Assembly (NCBI GenBank): GCA_023212645.1
Contig: JALBYC010000004.1
Coordinates: 310,001-374,000 of the forward strand
Source: Farysia itapuensis
Taxonomy: Eukaryota; Basidiomycota; Ustilaginomycetes; Ustilaginales; Ustilaginaceae
DNA length: 64,000 nt
Direction of reading: 5' to 3'
Shown here: positions 9,165 to 18,399 of the stretch, in pieces
Layout: each line of letters begins with the position of its first letter
How positions within the stretch are numbered: the stretch's first letter is position 1
Notes under the pieces: generated by a model
Databases searched by the model: none
The model's input: the letters and a program-made list of their open reading frames with translations, nothing else
What the model was told of the DNA's origin: nothing
Program-made: the position numbers and the translations under genes

Positions 9165-10907
9165 CTACGAGTCTTGTGCTTGTTCCGCATCAGTAGCGTC
9201 ATGGTCGTCGCTCTTTTTCTTGTCGTAGGAGGGCAAGGAGTGGTCCTCTATGAAGTAGCTACTGATCACGGTACCGACGCTGACGGCGCCAATAGCGATA
9301 AAAACTCCGCGAAGGGCAAACGAATAGCTTTCGATAGCCGCTGCTTGCAGATGCGGTGGGAGGGTTGGTACAATTGAGCTTCTATGACGAATGTCGGCAA
9401 TGAGCTTTTCCGAGTCTTTGCCCGTGATGCGTTTGCGAAGCTGATCTCGAAGCAAAGCCTGGAAGATGGTGCCGCTTCCAGAGACACCAAGAATTTGACC
9501 CGTGTTTCGTGCCATGTACGACATGCTTGTTGCCACGGCGACATCGGCTCGGGACACGGAGTTTATAAGAGCGATTAGTGTACACGTCAGCACGCCTGCT
9601 GTGCCAAAGCCGTGAGGTATCGTGGCGAGGAAGGTAAAGGCTTCGGAACTGTCACGTGTAAAGAGACAGAAACACACAATGGCTACAGTGACGAGGCCAG
9701 CGTGGACCAGGTTGTACCAATAGAATCTGCCGGTGTTGCGCATATAGATGCCTGCCAGCACTGATCCAAAACTGAGGGCGATGCTGTTCGGGATTAGATG
9801 CAAGCCCGCGGCACTCGGTGTCTCGAGCTTCACCGCTTGGAAGAAGAGGGGCAGATGGGACAAGACTCCGAACGAGACAATAGAGAGGCAGAAATTAGCA
9901 GCGGCTACAGCACCGCCGGTCGTCTGGCGGATCAAGCGCAAAGGCAAGATGGGCGCGCGTGCGATTCTCGCCTCGGCATAGAAGAAGAATGCAAGACATA
10001 CAAAGCCTAGCACGAAGCCTCCCCATACCAAAGGATCCGAAATTGGCTTGTCGTTGGACGTCATCAGACTAAGAGCAATCAGGGTACTCGAGAGACCAAG
10101 CACCAGAGAAATGGCGCCGGCAAAGTCGATGCTCTTGAATCTACTCCACTTTGACTGTCGTGCCAAAGCGTGCGGCGTCTCGACATTGACAAAGATGATG
10201 GCCAACAGAAAGTCGAGCAAAAGCAGTGGAACCTGAAGAAGGAAAGCTTTGCGCCAGCCAAGCGTGTCATTCATCCAGCCTCCAATCGGACCACCCAGGC
10301 CCGAGCCGAGACCAAACACAATGTTGGTCAAGCCTTGCAAAAGACCCCGATTCTTGAGCGGCACCAGATCAGACATGATGACCGATGTGCTGACCGTGAC
10401 ACCTCCACCTCCCATGCCTGCCACTACTCTGCCAAAGATCAGCATGTTCAAGGAAGTCGCTGTGCCACACAAAATCGTACCGGTGGTGAAGAAGGTTAAA
10501 GCAGAGAGCATGGATGCTTTCCGCCCAATGATGTCTGCTAGCCGCCCATAGAGCGGGGTGAAACAGGCGACCGATAACAAGTACGATGACCCGAGCCAGG
10601 CAGCCTGGTTGGAAGCGTCGAATGAGGACGAAATGCTCCATACCAGCGTCACAACGATGGTTCCATCCATGGAAGCCACAAAGACGGGAACCCAGAGAGC
10701 AGCCAGTACCGGTGCTAGCTCGCGCATGGAAGGCATCACTGTCACAGCGTCACCCACGTCTTCGGTAGCTGTGCCGTCGCCTTGTGGAGCATCGCCGCCA
10801 TTGGATGTCGCTTTGCCATTATCAGTGGACTGATAATGCCGGTCTTGATTTGTGCCGGACCTCAGCAAAGCCGAAGTCTCGTTGGCATTGTCGGACGAGG
10901 ACGACAT
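9165..10907 (-). CDS. MFS transporter, DHA2 (14-TM) family, vacuolar basic amino acid type
   Basis: Polytopic transporter of 580 aa with a soluble N-terminus of about 65 residues. It shows the DHA2 signatures: FVASMDGTIVVTLVW in TM1, GRLADIIGRKASML in the first intracellular loop (motif A), and GLGSGLGGPIGGWMND in TM5 (antiporter motif C). The helix count is compatible with 14. Closest in character are fungal Vba/Fnx-type vacuolar amino acid importers. Multidrug export is an alternative, since DHA2 members differ little in sequence. The first ATG in frame is at 10907. Its promoter faces RRP5. Confidence 0.85.
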   Translation of the reverse strand: MSSSSDNANETSALLRSGTNQDRHYQSTDNGKATSNGGDAPQGDGTATEDVGDAVTVMPSMRELAPVLAALWVPVFVASMDGTIVVTLVWSISSSFDASNQAAWLGSSYLLSVACFTPLYGRLADIIGRKASMLSALTFFTTGTILCGTATSLNMLIFGRVVAGMGGGGVTVSTSVIMSDLVPLKNRGLLQGLTNIVFGLGSGLGGPIGGWMNDTLGWRKAFLLQVPLLLLDFLLAIIFVNVETPHALARQSKWSRFKSIDFAGAISLVLGLSSTLIALSLMTSNDKPISDPLVWGGFVLGFVCLAFFFYAEARIARAPILPLRLIRQTTGGAVAAANFCLSIVSFGVLSHLPLFFQAVKLETPSAAGLHLIPNSIALSFGSVLAGIYMRNTGRFYWYNLVHAGLVTVAIVCFCLFTRDSSEAFTFLATIPHGFGTAGVLTCTLIALINSVSRADVAVATSMSYMARNTGQILGVSGSGTIFQALLRDQLRKRITGKDSEKLIADIRHRSSIVPTLPPHLQAAAIESYSFALRGVFIAIGAVSVGTVISSYFIEDHSLPSYDKKKSDDHDATDAEQAQDS

Positions 10908-11217
10908 CCTGTTCAATGGGGAGGGATGCGAAACAGCGATAGAGGACGAGTCCCTTATCTACTGGTCGGCCCTACGAGAGGGATGCGAGTTCTGATAGGG
11001 CGACATGCGTGTGACAGGGGGGACCCCTTATACTTGCATGGATTAATTGACATGAGGCTGTTAGACCACTATTTGGCGTAACCGTCTTCCGATCTTCCGT
11101 CTTCCGAACTTTGGCACTGAGATTTCTCTTTTTTCCCTTTTTTTTGAAGGAAACTCGGCTTGAATCAAAATTTGGAAGAAGGAACCGCAACTTGCCTAGT
11201 ACTATCACCTGCACATC
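10908..11217. promoter_or_regulatory. Divergent MFS/RRP5 promoter with inverted STRE-like pair
   Basis: This 310-bp intergenic region has AGGGG at 11016-11020 and CCCCT at 11024-11028, an inverted pair with 3-bp spacing that matches the fungal stress response element core. It lies 109 bp upstream of the transporter ATG. Whether a Msn2/4-type factor acts here is inference. A T-rich tract lies near 11130-11150. Confidence 0.35.
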
Positions 11218-14200
11218 ATGCCAGGGCTCAAGCGGTCCAGAGTGGACGATGCCTCCGAGAAGCCTTCCACGTCAAAGTCAAGCGAAGAGAAGAGGTCAAG
11301 AAAGAACAACGAGGAGACATCAAAGCCGAAGACCTCTCTGCTCGCTGCCCAAGAAGTTGACTTTCCTCGCGGCGGCGGCTCTGGTCTCACCCCACTCGAG
11401 TTTCGAGAGGCTAAGCGCGAGGCTCGAGTGGAGTCCGTAGCCAATGAGCTCCTCTTCAAGGATGCTAAAGACGAACAAGCTGAAGCAAAGCGTAAAAAGA
11501 ACAAGCAGAAAGTCAATCGTGAAAAGCGCAATGACGCCAAGAAGAAAAGAACTACGGGCTCAATGGAGGCTAAGCCTCAGCAAGCTACCGAGAAGAAAGA
11601 GCACAACCGGATTGAGCACATCAACTACAAGCGTCTTGTTCCAGGCTCAAGACTCTTGTGCTCGGTACTTGCTGTTCACCCCATCGCTGTGGTTGTATCT
11701 CTACCCAACCAGATGCTAGGTCACATTCCAGCAACACAGATCAGCCCGCAATTCACACAGCGCCTTCAAATGGCTGCTGACGCAGCTGTAGAAGACTCCG
11801 ACGACGAAGACGAAAGTTCAGGTGACGAGGATGAATCCAAGGTCGCTTCCAAAGCAGTCCCAGAGCTTGATCAGCTTTTCCACGTCGGTCAGTGGCTCTC
11901 TGCCGTTGTGTTGCAGGTCCGATCTGGAGATGTTGCAAAGGGCAAGTCAAGTAGAGAGGGCGGCGAATACGAAAAAGAGTCGCGCCGAGTGGAACTCACG
12001 CTCGCACCTCATGTGGTCAATACGGGCGTTTCGCTCCTCGATCTCGATGTCGGCTCGACACTTTCGACCACGATTGCAAGCCTCGAAGACCACGGGTACA
12101 TCTTGGACAGCGGTTTGCCAGAATTCAAAGGCTTTGTATCGTACAAGGACGCCGCTAAACTTCCTACCGAGTTTCAAGCAGGCAAGAATGGCAAGGGTCT
12201 TCAGGTCGGACGTGTTGTTCACGTCAAGATTACCAAAATTCCCGAAAACAGAAGAAGTTTCGAAGCCTCCTTGGACCCGAAACTTGTTTCGTCGAGTGTC
12301 ATCAAGCACGTTCCTGCTATTACTGCGATACTTCCTGGCACCCTGACCAAGGTCCTAGTTACCGCGGCATTGCCAACCGGTCTGAACGTCAAACTCTTTG
12401 GCATGTTCGATGCAACCATTGATCGGTTCCACTTGCCAGAAATTCCGGAAGATAAGGACATCGCCGACGTATACAAGGAAGGCTCAAAACACGTCGCTCG
12501 CGTACTCTGGGATCTGCTCGCACCAACTTCGACTGCTCTGCAAGGAGACAACCCTGACAGTGAGCGCAAGCTGGCTTTATCACTTGCACCCCAGGTTCTT
12601 TCCTTGCGTCCACCTCTGGCCGCTACTGGTGAATTGCTGCAGCTCAAATACCCAATTGGCGCTGCTGTTCAGGTCACAGTTGTTCAAACAATTAGTGACT
12701 GGGGCTTGGTGACGTTGATCAAAGACACGGATCTGCAAGGATTTGTGCACATTTCGCAAGTCTCAGACGATCATGTCGTTGCTCTGCCACCCAGCACCGG
12801 TGCCTACCGCAAAGGGACCACACATGCCGCTCGTGTCATCGGGCATTCCCCCACGGATCGCGTGCTGCAGCTGTCTCTCAAAACGTCGACGTTGGAGAAG
12901 AAGTTCATGCGCGTATCCGAAGTCGAAGTCGGTCAGGTCGTCACTGCCAACATTCTCAAGCTTGGCCTGCCCAATGCCATTTTCTTGCAGCTCAACGGCA
13001 ATGTCGACGGTGTCGTCTTCTCCAATCACTTTGCCGACATCAAACTGACGCAGCCTGAGAAGCGTTTCAAGCCTGGACTTCAGGTCAAAGCACGGGTGAT
13101 GGACGTTGACCCTTCGAGGAACCGTATTGTGCTCACATGCAAGAAGTCGTTGGTGCGGTCCGAGCTGCCCATCGTTGCTTCGATGCAGGATGCCCGAGTA
13201 GGACTGGTGACGCACGCTACGGTCTTCCGCGTTCTCGTCAACTCTATCATTGTCACCCTATTTGGAGGTCTCAAGGCTCTTATTCCTGGAAGGGAGGTGA
13301 GCGAGTCCAACTTCGACGAGGTCAAGTCCGATTACACCGAAGGAAAAGTGGTCAAGATGCGAATCACTGAAGTGGATGCAGAGAACTCACGTCTTGCAGG
13401 AAGCATCAAGCAGAGCTCTGCCGAGTACCTTGCCAAGCTAAATGTTGATGCGGTGGAAGTCGGCCAGAAGGTGTCTGCGACCGTTTCAGCTGTTCATAAG
13501 GAAGTGGTGGTGTTGACGCTCGTCCCTTCTGGCGTCCGAGCACTCATCTCCCTATCCGCTCTCGCAGGCATGCGCAAAACTACGCCAGAAGAACTTCAGC
13601 AAGCGCTCAACGAAGATGAGACCGTCGAGGGTCTCGTCGTTTCCGCTAAGAATCCTGAAAAGGGCATCGTCATTTGCTCTAGCAAAGTTCGTGGTGAGAA
13701 GGCAAAGGAGCTCACTGCTTCGGGAAGCACAGAGGCCATCCAAGAAGGATCTGTCGTCATTGGTCGCGTCGTTCAGCAAAATTCCAAGTACCTGGACTGT
13801 GTCGTGGCGCTCGGTTCAGCCACTCGCGCCACACTGTCCATCACTGACGTTGCTGACGAGTTCAGTACAAATGTGAAGCTTCCTTCGCCCGGATCCTCGG
13901 TAGAGTGTTATGTCCTCTCGCTTAAAGCGAACGGTAAGACGGCTACCATTTCCACGCGTCCATCTCGCGTTTCAGCTGGCGGTGATGCGCTGGTCGAAGA
14001 TCCCGAGGTTGCCACGGCCAAGGATGTAGTCAAAGGCCAGAAGATCCGGGGATACGTCAAAGCCATTACAAACGTGGGTCTCTTTGTCACCATAGGACGC
14101 AAAGTGGATGCGCGCGTGCAGGTTCGCGAGATGTTTGACGAGTTCGTCAAGGACTGGAAGCCGAGATTCACCGTCGGGCAAGTCGTATCAGGCACCATCA

Positions 14201-15870
14201 TGGACGTCAACGTTCACCAGAACGAAGTGGAAATGTCGCTCAAGAGCAACCCTGGAAGCATTCCTGCGAAGAAGACCGAGAATGGCGATCAAAAAGCTGG
14301 CCCCAAGAGACTCTGGGACTTCAAGGCGGGCGACAAGGTGAAAGGCTTTGTGAAAAACATTGTCGACTTTGGCGTATTTGTCCAGATCGAGGGCACGACC
14401 GTATCTGGCCTCTGCCATATGAAGGAGCTTTCTGACGGCAAACCGGAAGAAGCACTCAGAGCTTTCCACGTTGGTGACAAAGTTCGCGCCATCGTGCTCA
14501 AAATCAACGAGGAGAAAAAGACGATCAGCTTCGGCCTCAAGCCTAGCTACTTTGACGCCGCTGATTTTGACGACTCGGAAGACGATGACGAAAGCGACGA
14601 CGATGATGACGACGAAGACACCGATGACGATGACGAAGAAGGAGTCTCTGATGAGGAAGACGAGGAAGATGCCGATGTCGATGGCATGGACCAAGACGAA
14701 AGTGAGGAAGATGACTTTGTCCAGATGGACGAAGACAGTGCAGATGACGACGACGACGACAGCGCAGATCCTGTCAAGTCTGCCAAAGCTTCCACCTCGG
14801 ACACGAAAGCTGCTCCATTACTTGCTCTGTCCGGAGGATTTTCCTGGTCTGCAGGCGCTGACGATGCCTCCGACGACGCTTCGACAAATGCTTCGGACAC
14901 GGATTCAGAGGACGATGCCGATGAAGAAGCCGTTTCTTCTGCTAAGGCAAACAAGAAAGCCAAAAAGGCAAAGAAGTCCAAGTTTGAGGAGGACCTCACT
15001 GCAGACTTGGCGACAAAGGCACCTTCGTCTGCGACCGACTTTGAACGACTTTTGCTGAGCTCGCCCAACAGTTCGTTCCTATGGATCCAGTTTATGTCGT
15101 TCGCTCTGCAGCTGTCCGACGTGGAGCAGGCGCGGGAGGTGGCGAAACGAGCGCTCAAAGTCATCAGCTATCGCGAAGATCAGGAGCGGATGAACGTCTG
15201 GATTGCCCTGCTCAATCTCGAAAACACATATGGGTCAGAGGAGACACTGGAAGCTACGTTCAAGGAGGCCGTGCTGGCCAACGATGGGTTTACAATGTAC
15301 CTCAAGATGGTTGACATCATGGAGCAAAGCTCAAAGCTCGATGAAGCTGAAGAGCTGTTTGGCAAAGCAAAAGCCAAGTACTCGGTCCAGCCCGAGTACT
15401 GGATTGAGTATGCGCGCTTCTACCTGCGTACAAAGCAAGCCGATAAGGCGCGCCAATTGCTGCCACGAGCCATGCAGGCACTACCCAAACGGGAGCACGT
15501 TCTGCTCATTACCAGCATGGCTATTGCCGAATTCAAGCTCGGAGATCCCGAGCGCGGGCGCACTGTGTTCGAGGGTCTTGTTGATTCGTACCCCAAACGT
15601 CTTGACCTTTGGTGGCAGTACCTCGACCAAGAATCGCGGCTAGAGGAGAACCAGTCCCACACGCGAAACCTGTTTGAACGGGCACTCACTCTCAAGCTTA
15701 CCGCCAAGAAGGGCAAGAGTCTGCTCAAGAAATGGCTCGAGTACGAGAAGCGACACGGTAACGCAAAGAGTCAAGCCAAGGTGCTCAAGAAGGCCAAAGA
15801 CTTTGTCGAAGAAATGAATGCCAAAAACCAAGATGAAGGCGTTGAAGATGAAGACGACGACGACAACTAG
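11218..15870 (+). CDS. RRP5: rRNA biogenesis protein Rrp5
   Basis: Large nucleolar factor needed for processing of both 18S and 5.8S/25S precursors. The single exon encodes 1550 aa. The N-terminal 120 residues are Lys/Glu-rich and carry the conserved DFPRGGGSGLTPLE segment. A long array of S1 RNA-binding repeats follows (for example GFVHISQVSDDHV, GFVKNIVDFGVFVQIEGTTV, GRKVDARVQVREMF). Next comes a very acidic Asp/Glu/Ser linker at about residues 1118-1185. The last 250 residues form HAT/TPR-like helices (PEYWIEYARFYLRTKQADKA) ending in an acidic tail. The architecture matches yeast Rrp5. The start follows the CATCATG context and fits the family N-terminus. Confidence 0.96.
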   Translation: MPGLKRSRVDDASEKPSTSKSSEEKRSRKNNEETSKPKTSLLAAQEVDFPRGGGSGLTPLEFREAKREARVESVANELLFKDAKDEQAEAKRKKNKQKVNREKRNDAKKKRTTGSMEAKPQQATEKKEHNRIEHINYKRLVPGSRLLCSVLAVHPIAVVVSLPNQMLGHIPATQISPQFTQRLQMAADAAVEDSDDEDESSGDEDESKVASKAVPELDQLFHVGQWLSAVVLQVRSGDVAKGKSSREGGEYEKESRRVELTLAPHVVNTGVSLLDLDVGSTLSTTIASLEDHGYILDSGLPEFKGFVSYKDAAKLPTEFQAGKNGKGLQVGRVVHVKITKIPENRRSFEASLDPKLVSSSVIKHVPAITAILPGTLTKVLVTAALPTGLNVKLFGMFDATIDRFHLPEIPEDKDIADVYKEGSKHVARVLWDLLAPTSTALQGDNPDSERKLALSLAPQVLSLRPPLAATGELLQLKYPIGAAVQVTVVQTISDWGLVTLIKDTDLQGFVHISQVSDDHVVALPPSTGAYRKGTTHAARVIGHSPTDRVLQLSLKTSTLEKKFMRVSEVEVGQVVTANILKLGLPNAIFLQLNGNVDGVVFSNHFADIKLTQPEKRFKPGLQVKARVMDVDPSRNRIVLTCKKSLVRSELPIVASMQDARVGLVTHATVFRVLVNSIIVTLFGGLKALIPGREVSESNFDEVKSDYTEGKVVKMRITEVDAENSRLAGSIKQSSAEYLAKLNVDAVEVGQKVSATVSAVHKEVVVLTLVPSGVRALISLSALAGMRKTTPEELQQALNEDETVEGLVVSAKNPEKGIVICSSKVRGEKAKELTASGSTEAIQEGSVVIGRVVQQNSKYLDCVVALGSATRATLSITDVADEFSTNVKLPSPGSSVECYVLSLKANGKTATISTRPSRVSAGGDALVEDPEVATAKDVVKGQKIRGYVKAITNVGLFVTIGRKVDARVQVREMFDEFVKDWKPRFTVGQVVSGTIMDVNVHQNEVEMSLKSNPGSIPAKKTENGDQKAGPKRLWDFKAGDKVKGFVKNIVDFGVFVQIEGTTVSGLCHMKELSDGKPEEALRAFHVGDKVRAIVLKINEEKKTISFGLKPSYFDAADFDDSEDDDESDDDDDDEDTDDDDEEGVSDEEDEEDADVDGMDQDESEEDDFVQMDEDSADDDDDDSADPVKSAKASTSDTKAAPLLALSGGFSWSAGADDASDDASTNASDTDSEDDADEEAVSSAKANKKAKKAKKSKFEEDLTADLATKAPSSATDFERLLLSSPNSSFLWIQFMSFALQLSDVEQAREVAKRALKVISYREDQERMNVWIALLNLENTYGSEETLEATFKEAVLANDGFTMYLKMVDIMEQSSKLDEAEELFGKAKAKYSVQPEYWIEYARFYLRTKQADKARQLLPRAMQALPKREHVLLITSMAIAEFKLGDPERGRTVFEGLVDSYPKRLDLWWQYLDQESRLEENQSHTRNLFERALTLKLTAKKGKSLLKKWLEYEKRHGNAKSQAKVLKKAKDFVEEMNAKNQDEGVEDEDDDDN

Positions 15871-16091
15871 TTCACTTTTTACTCTCGCACAACGTAGTAC
15901 TATTGATGCAATTCAATGTTACCAATCTGCTGTGCGTATATCAGTGCCACATCGTGATGAGTCGGGTTCTGCGTTTACGAAGTAATGTCGGTATTGAGCC
16001 TCGGTCTCGACAGACGACGCAGCGGGCGCGAAAGAGAATTTGGTTTGTCACACATTGCGCTACGGCTTCTGCATTCACACCACTCTTTTGC

Positions 16092-16332
16092 TTAAGCAAT
16101 GTGGCGTCCAAGAAGCTCGTTGACGTAGTAGAGAGCGATTGGTGCTGTACAAACGAAACGGAAGGCATTGTGTCAGTTGCTGCGCAAACCACCCGAGAAC
16201 AGCGTTCTGCAAAGACTCACCTGACCACAAGCCGGCAATGTAGATGCCAAATTGCTTCAGAGTTGCTCGGGCCTGGATACGGGCAGCTGCCGCTTCGGCC
16301 GGCGTCGGCGCGGGTGGCATTCCTCCGAACAT
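16092..16332 (-). CDS. TOM5: TOM complex small subunit Tom5
   Basis: Tail-anchored subunit of the mitochondrial outer membrane import pore. The model is complement(join(16092..16144,16221..16332)), 54 aa. The start MFGGMPPAPTPAE is typical of fungal Tom5, followed by a charged helix (ARIQARATLKQF) and one transmembrane span that crosses the splice site (GIYIAGLW..SAPIALYYVNELL). The 76-nt intron has GTGAGT and TTTGTACAG, and splicing restores frame and ends at TAA. The gene is short enough to be missed by ORF calling. It is divergent from TRM44 with 127 bp between start codons. Confidence 0.85.
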
Positions 16333-16459
16333 TATGGGTAAAACTTGGTCGGGAAAAGGGTTGATGGAGTTGGCTCGAAGACTGGAAATGTGAACAGAGG
16401 GAGGTGGATTTTTTTCGGAGACCGTCATCGAGGGAAGATCTGCACCCGATCGACTCCCG

Positions 16460-18286
16460 ATGGAAATTTTGGTGGTCATCCGAAGAATTCGCCGAGAAGG
16501 TGAAGCTAGACGAACTAGTCTTGTCAAGCTGTCGAGCACGACCATGGTCGATGGCGATACACTGCCAAGACCTCACTTGGCTGGCGATGATGACTTGAGA
16601 AATCAAGAGCCTTTTTTGCCTGCGCACGCAGCAGCTGTGCATCAGACACTTCCGCCCAGACCCAAGCTTGTTCCTACGTTTTCATCGGCTTCAACCCTTA
16701 CTCGACCGAGCACGTTACCGTTCAGCCTCTCTGGTATTCCTTCGAACGAAGCTGGAGAATCCGGATGCTGGGTCGAGCTAATTGATGCTCCGGCATTCGC
16801 ACCTCTGGCATCATGGCAGCATGTGATGGAGCAATTGATCCGCCATCCTGAACGAAACTCGACCAACATCCTTCGTGCAGACATTACTCAAGAAAGTTAT
16901 GCTGCAGATGCAGACCCGGCGCGGACACAATTTGTAATGGCAGAATCAAGATGGCAGAAGCAGTGGACGATATCTCGGACTATTCTGCCACGGCGGCCAA
17001 ACCTCGACTGGGAGATGCAGCAGGATTGCTCCCTGTATCTGCTGCAGGCGACGCGCAAGCACGATGATGACAGCGACCACGATGTCGAGCAGCCGGTCGA
17101 GGAAGCATTGATTGTATACACCCCTCTCATCGGAAGTCTATCACATCCGAGAATGGACCTTCCTAAGCTGGATGTTTCGCCAAAGACTGGCCAGCTTCCA
17201 CCAAGTGAAGCGTTCGTGCCCTTCTACCATCCCAAAGTGCGCGCTCTGGCTTTCCGATACCGTGTCAGTACGCAGAGCGACACCTTCGCTTCCCCGACCG
17301 TTTTTGGCCGGCTTTCCATATCGATAGTATGCTTTCCTCCTCAACCGGCAGCCTTTCCCGCCACGCACAAACTATCTCGGGTCGGATTGTCGCTCCTGAC
17401 GACGCTGCACATGCATACCTGGGGCCATCTACACAGCTACCAGAAACGCGTCCACCACGACCAAATCGTGCCAAAAAGCACTTATCAAGATCTGTATCTC
17501 TATCTGAAGCAGAAGTATGCCGCCCAATTGATCGAAGGATGGGCAGAAGTGACTGATCCACAGAAACATGTTTTCGAAGACCTTGGGATTGCCGCCTTTC
17601 TCATCAGCCTTTGGAAGATCCAATTCGGCGATGCGGAGAGTGACGGGCGCAGAGCGGTCAAATTTGTCGACGTGGGATGCGGTAATGGACTTTTGACTCA
17701 TATTTTGCATCTGGAGGGGTTTCAAGGGGTAGGGTTGGACCTGCGATCGCGTAAGAGCTGGCCAGCGTATCAAGCTGTCGGCACTCGCCTGTCCGAATGG
17801 ACCTTCGAGCCTTCTTGCCTGTCTGTCTGCCAACCTGACGACGATGCGTGGCGAGGTGCGTTCCTGATTGGAAATCACGCGGACGAGCTGACACCATGGA
17901 TCCCACTGCTCGCCACCCACTATCAATGCACTGGCTTTGTCAACATTCCCTGTTGTTACTACGCTCTGGAAGGCGGGAAGAATTTCCCTCTCTCGCTCAA
18001 ACGTGCCAAAGCAACAGACCACGTCGACATTGCGACAATATCTGATGCAGCGCCGTCCCGAAACCAGCAATATCTGGCTTATATTGCCAACTTGACCCAA
18101 GAGCTGGGATGGCAAGTTGAATTGGAAGCCTTGCGTATACCGAGCACCAAAAATTGGACCTTTGTCGGTAGGAAGATGACAGTTGCCCCCGTGGCTGGAT
18201 CGCGCCAGTATGAAGCTCTACGGCAACACATTGTGGATACAGTCGCCCGAATACATCACACATGGACTGCCAGAGTGTCCAAGTGA
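16460..18286 (+). CDS. TRM44: tRNA (uracil-O2'-)-methyltransferase Trm44
   Basis: SAM-dependent enzyme that forms 2'-O-methyluridine at position 44 of tRNA-Ser. The 608-aa frame has a variable N-terminal half. The family domain then follows: HVFEDLGIAAFLISLW, VKFVDVGCGNGLLTHIL (SAM motif I), GVGLDLRSRKSW, FLIGNHADELTPWIPLLA and FVNIPCCYYALEGG, all characteristic of Trm44. An in-frame ATG at 16544 (MVDGDTLPRP) is an equally likely start and would remove 28 residues. The 5' end shares a short promoter with TOM5. Confidence 0.9.
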   Translation: MEILVVIRRIRREGEARRTSLVKLSSTTMVDGDTLPRPHLAGDDDLRNQEPFLPAHAAAVHQTLPPRPKLVPTFSSASTLTRPSTLPFSLSGIPSNEAGESGCWVELIDAPAFAPLASWQHVMEQLIRHPERNSTNILRADITQESYAADADPARTQFVMAESRWQKQWTISRTILPRRPNLDWEMQQDCSLYLLQATRKHDDDSDHDVEQPVEEALIVYTPLIGSLSHPRMDLPKLDVSPKTGQLPPSEAFVPFYHPKVRALAFRYRVSTQSDTFASPTVFGRLSISIVCFPPQPAAFPATHKLSRVGLSLLTTLHMHTWGHLHSYQKRVHHDQIVPKSTYQDLYLYLKQKYAAQLIEGWAEVTDPQKHVFEDLGIAAFLISLWKIQFGDAESDGRRAVKFVDVGCGNGLLTHILHLEGFQGVGLDLRSRKSWPAYQAVGTRLSEWTFEPSCLSVCQPDDDAWRGAFLIGNHADELTPWIPLLATHYQCTGFVNIPCCYYALEGGKNFPLSLKRAKATDHVDIATISDAAPSRNQQYLAYIANLTQELGWQVELEALRIPSTKNWTFVGRKMTVAPVAGSRQYEALRQHIVDTVARIHHTWTARVSK

Positions 18287-18399
18287 ATTTCACACAACGC
18301 AACCTCATTGTAAAACTCTCATAAATGTCCTGCTAATTCCGTGTATACAACGTGTGCATGTCTCTATCTGGTAATGTGTATGATAAGGGCGCGCATGAA

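Noticed and set aside
14188..15164. Long minus-strand frames opposite the acidic linker of RRP5
   Set aside because: Their Ser/Val runs are the mirror of GAC/GAT/GAA repeats; RRP5 fully explains the region.
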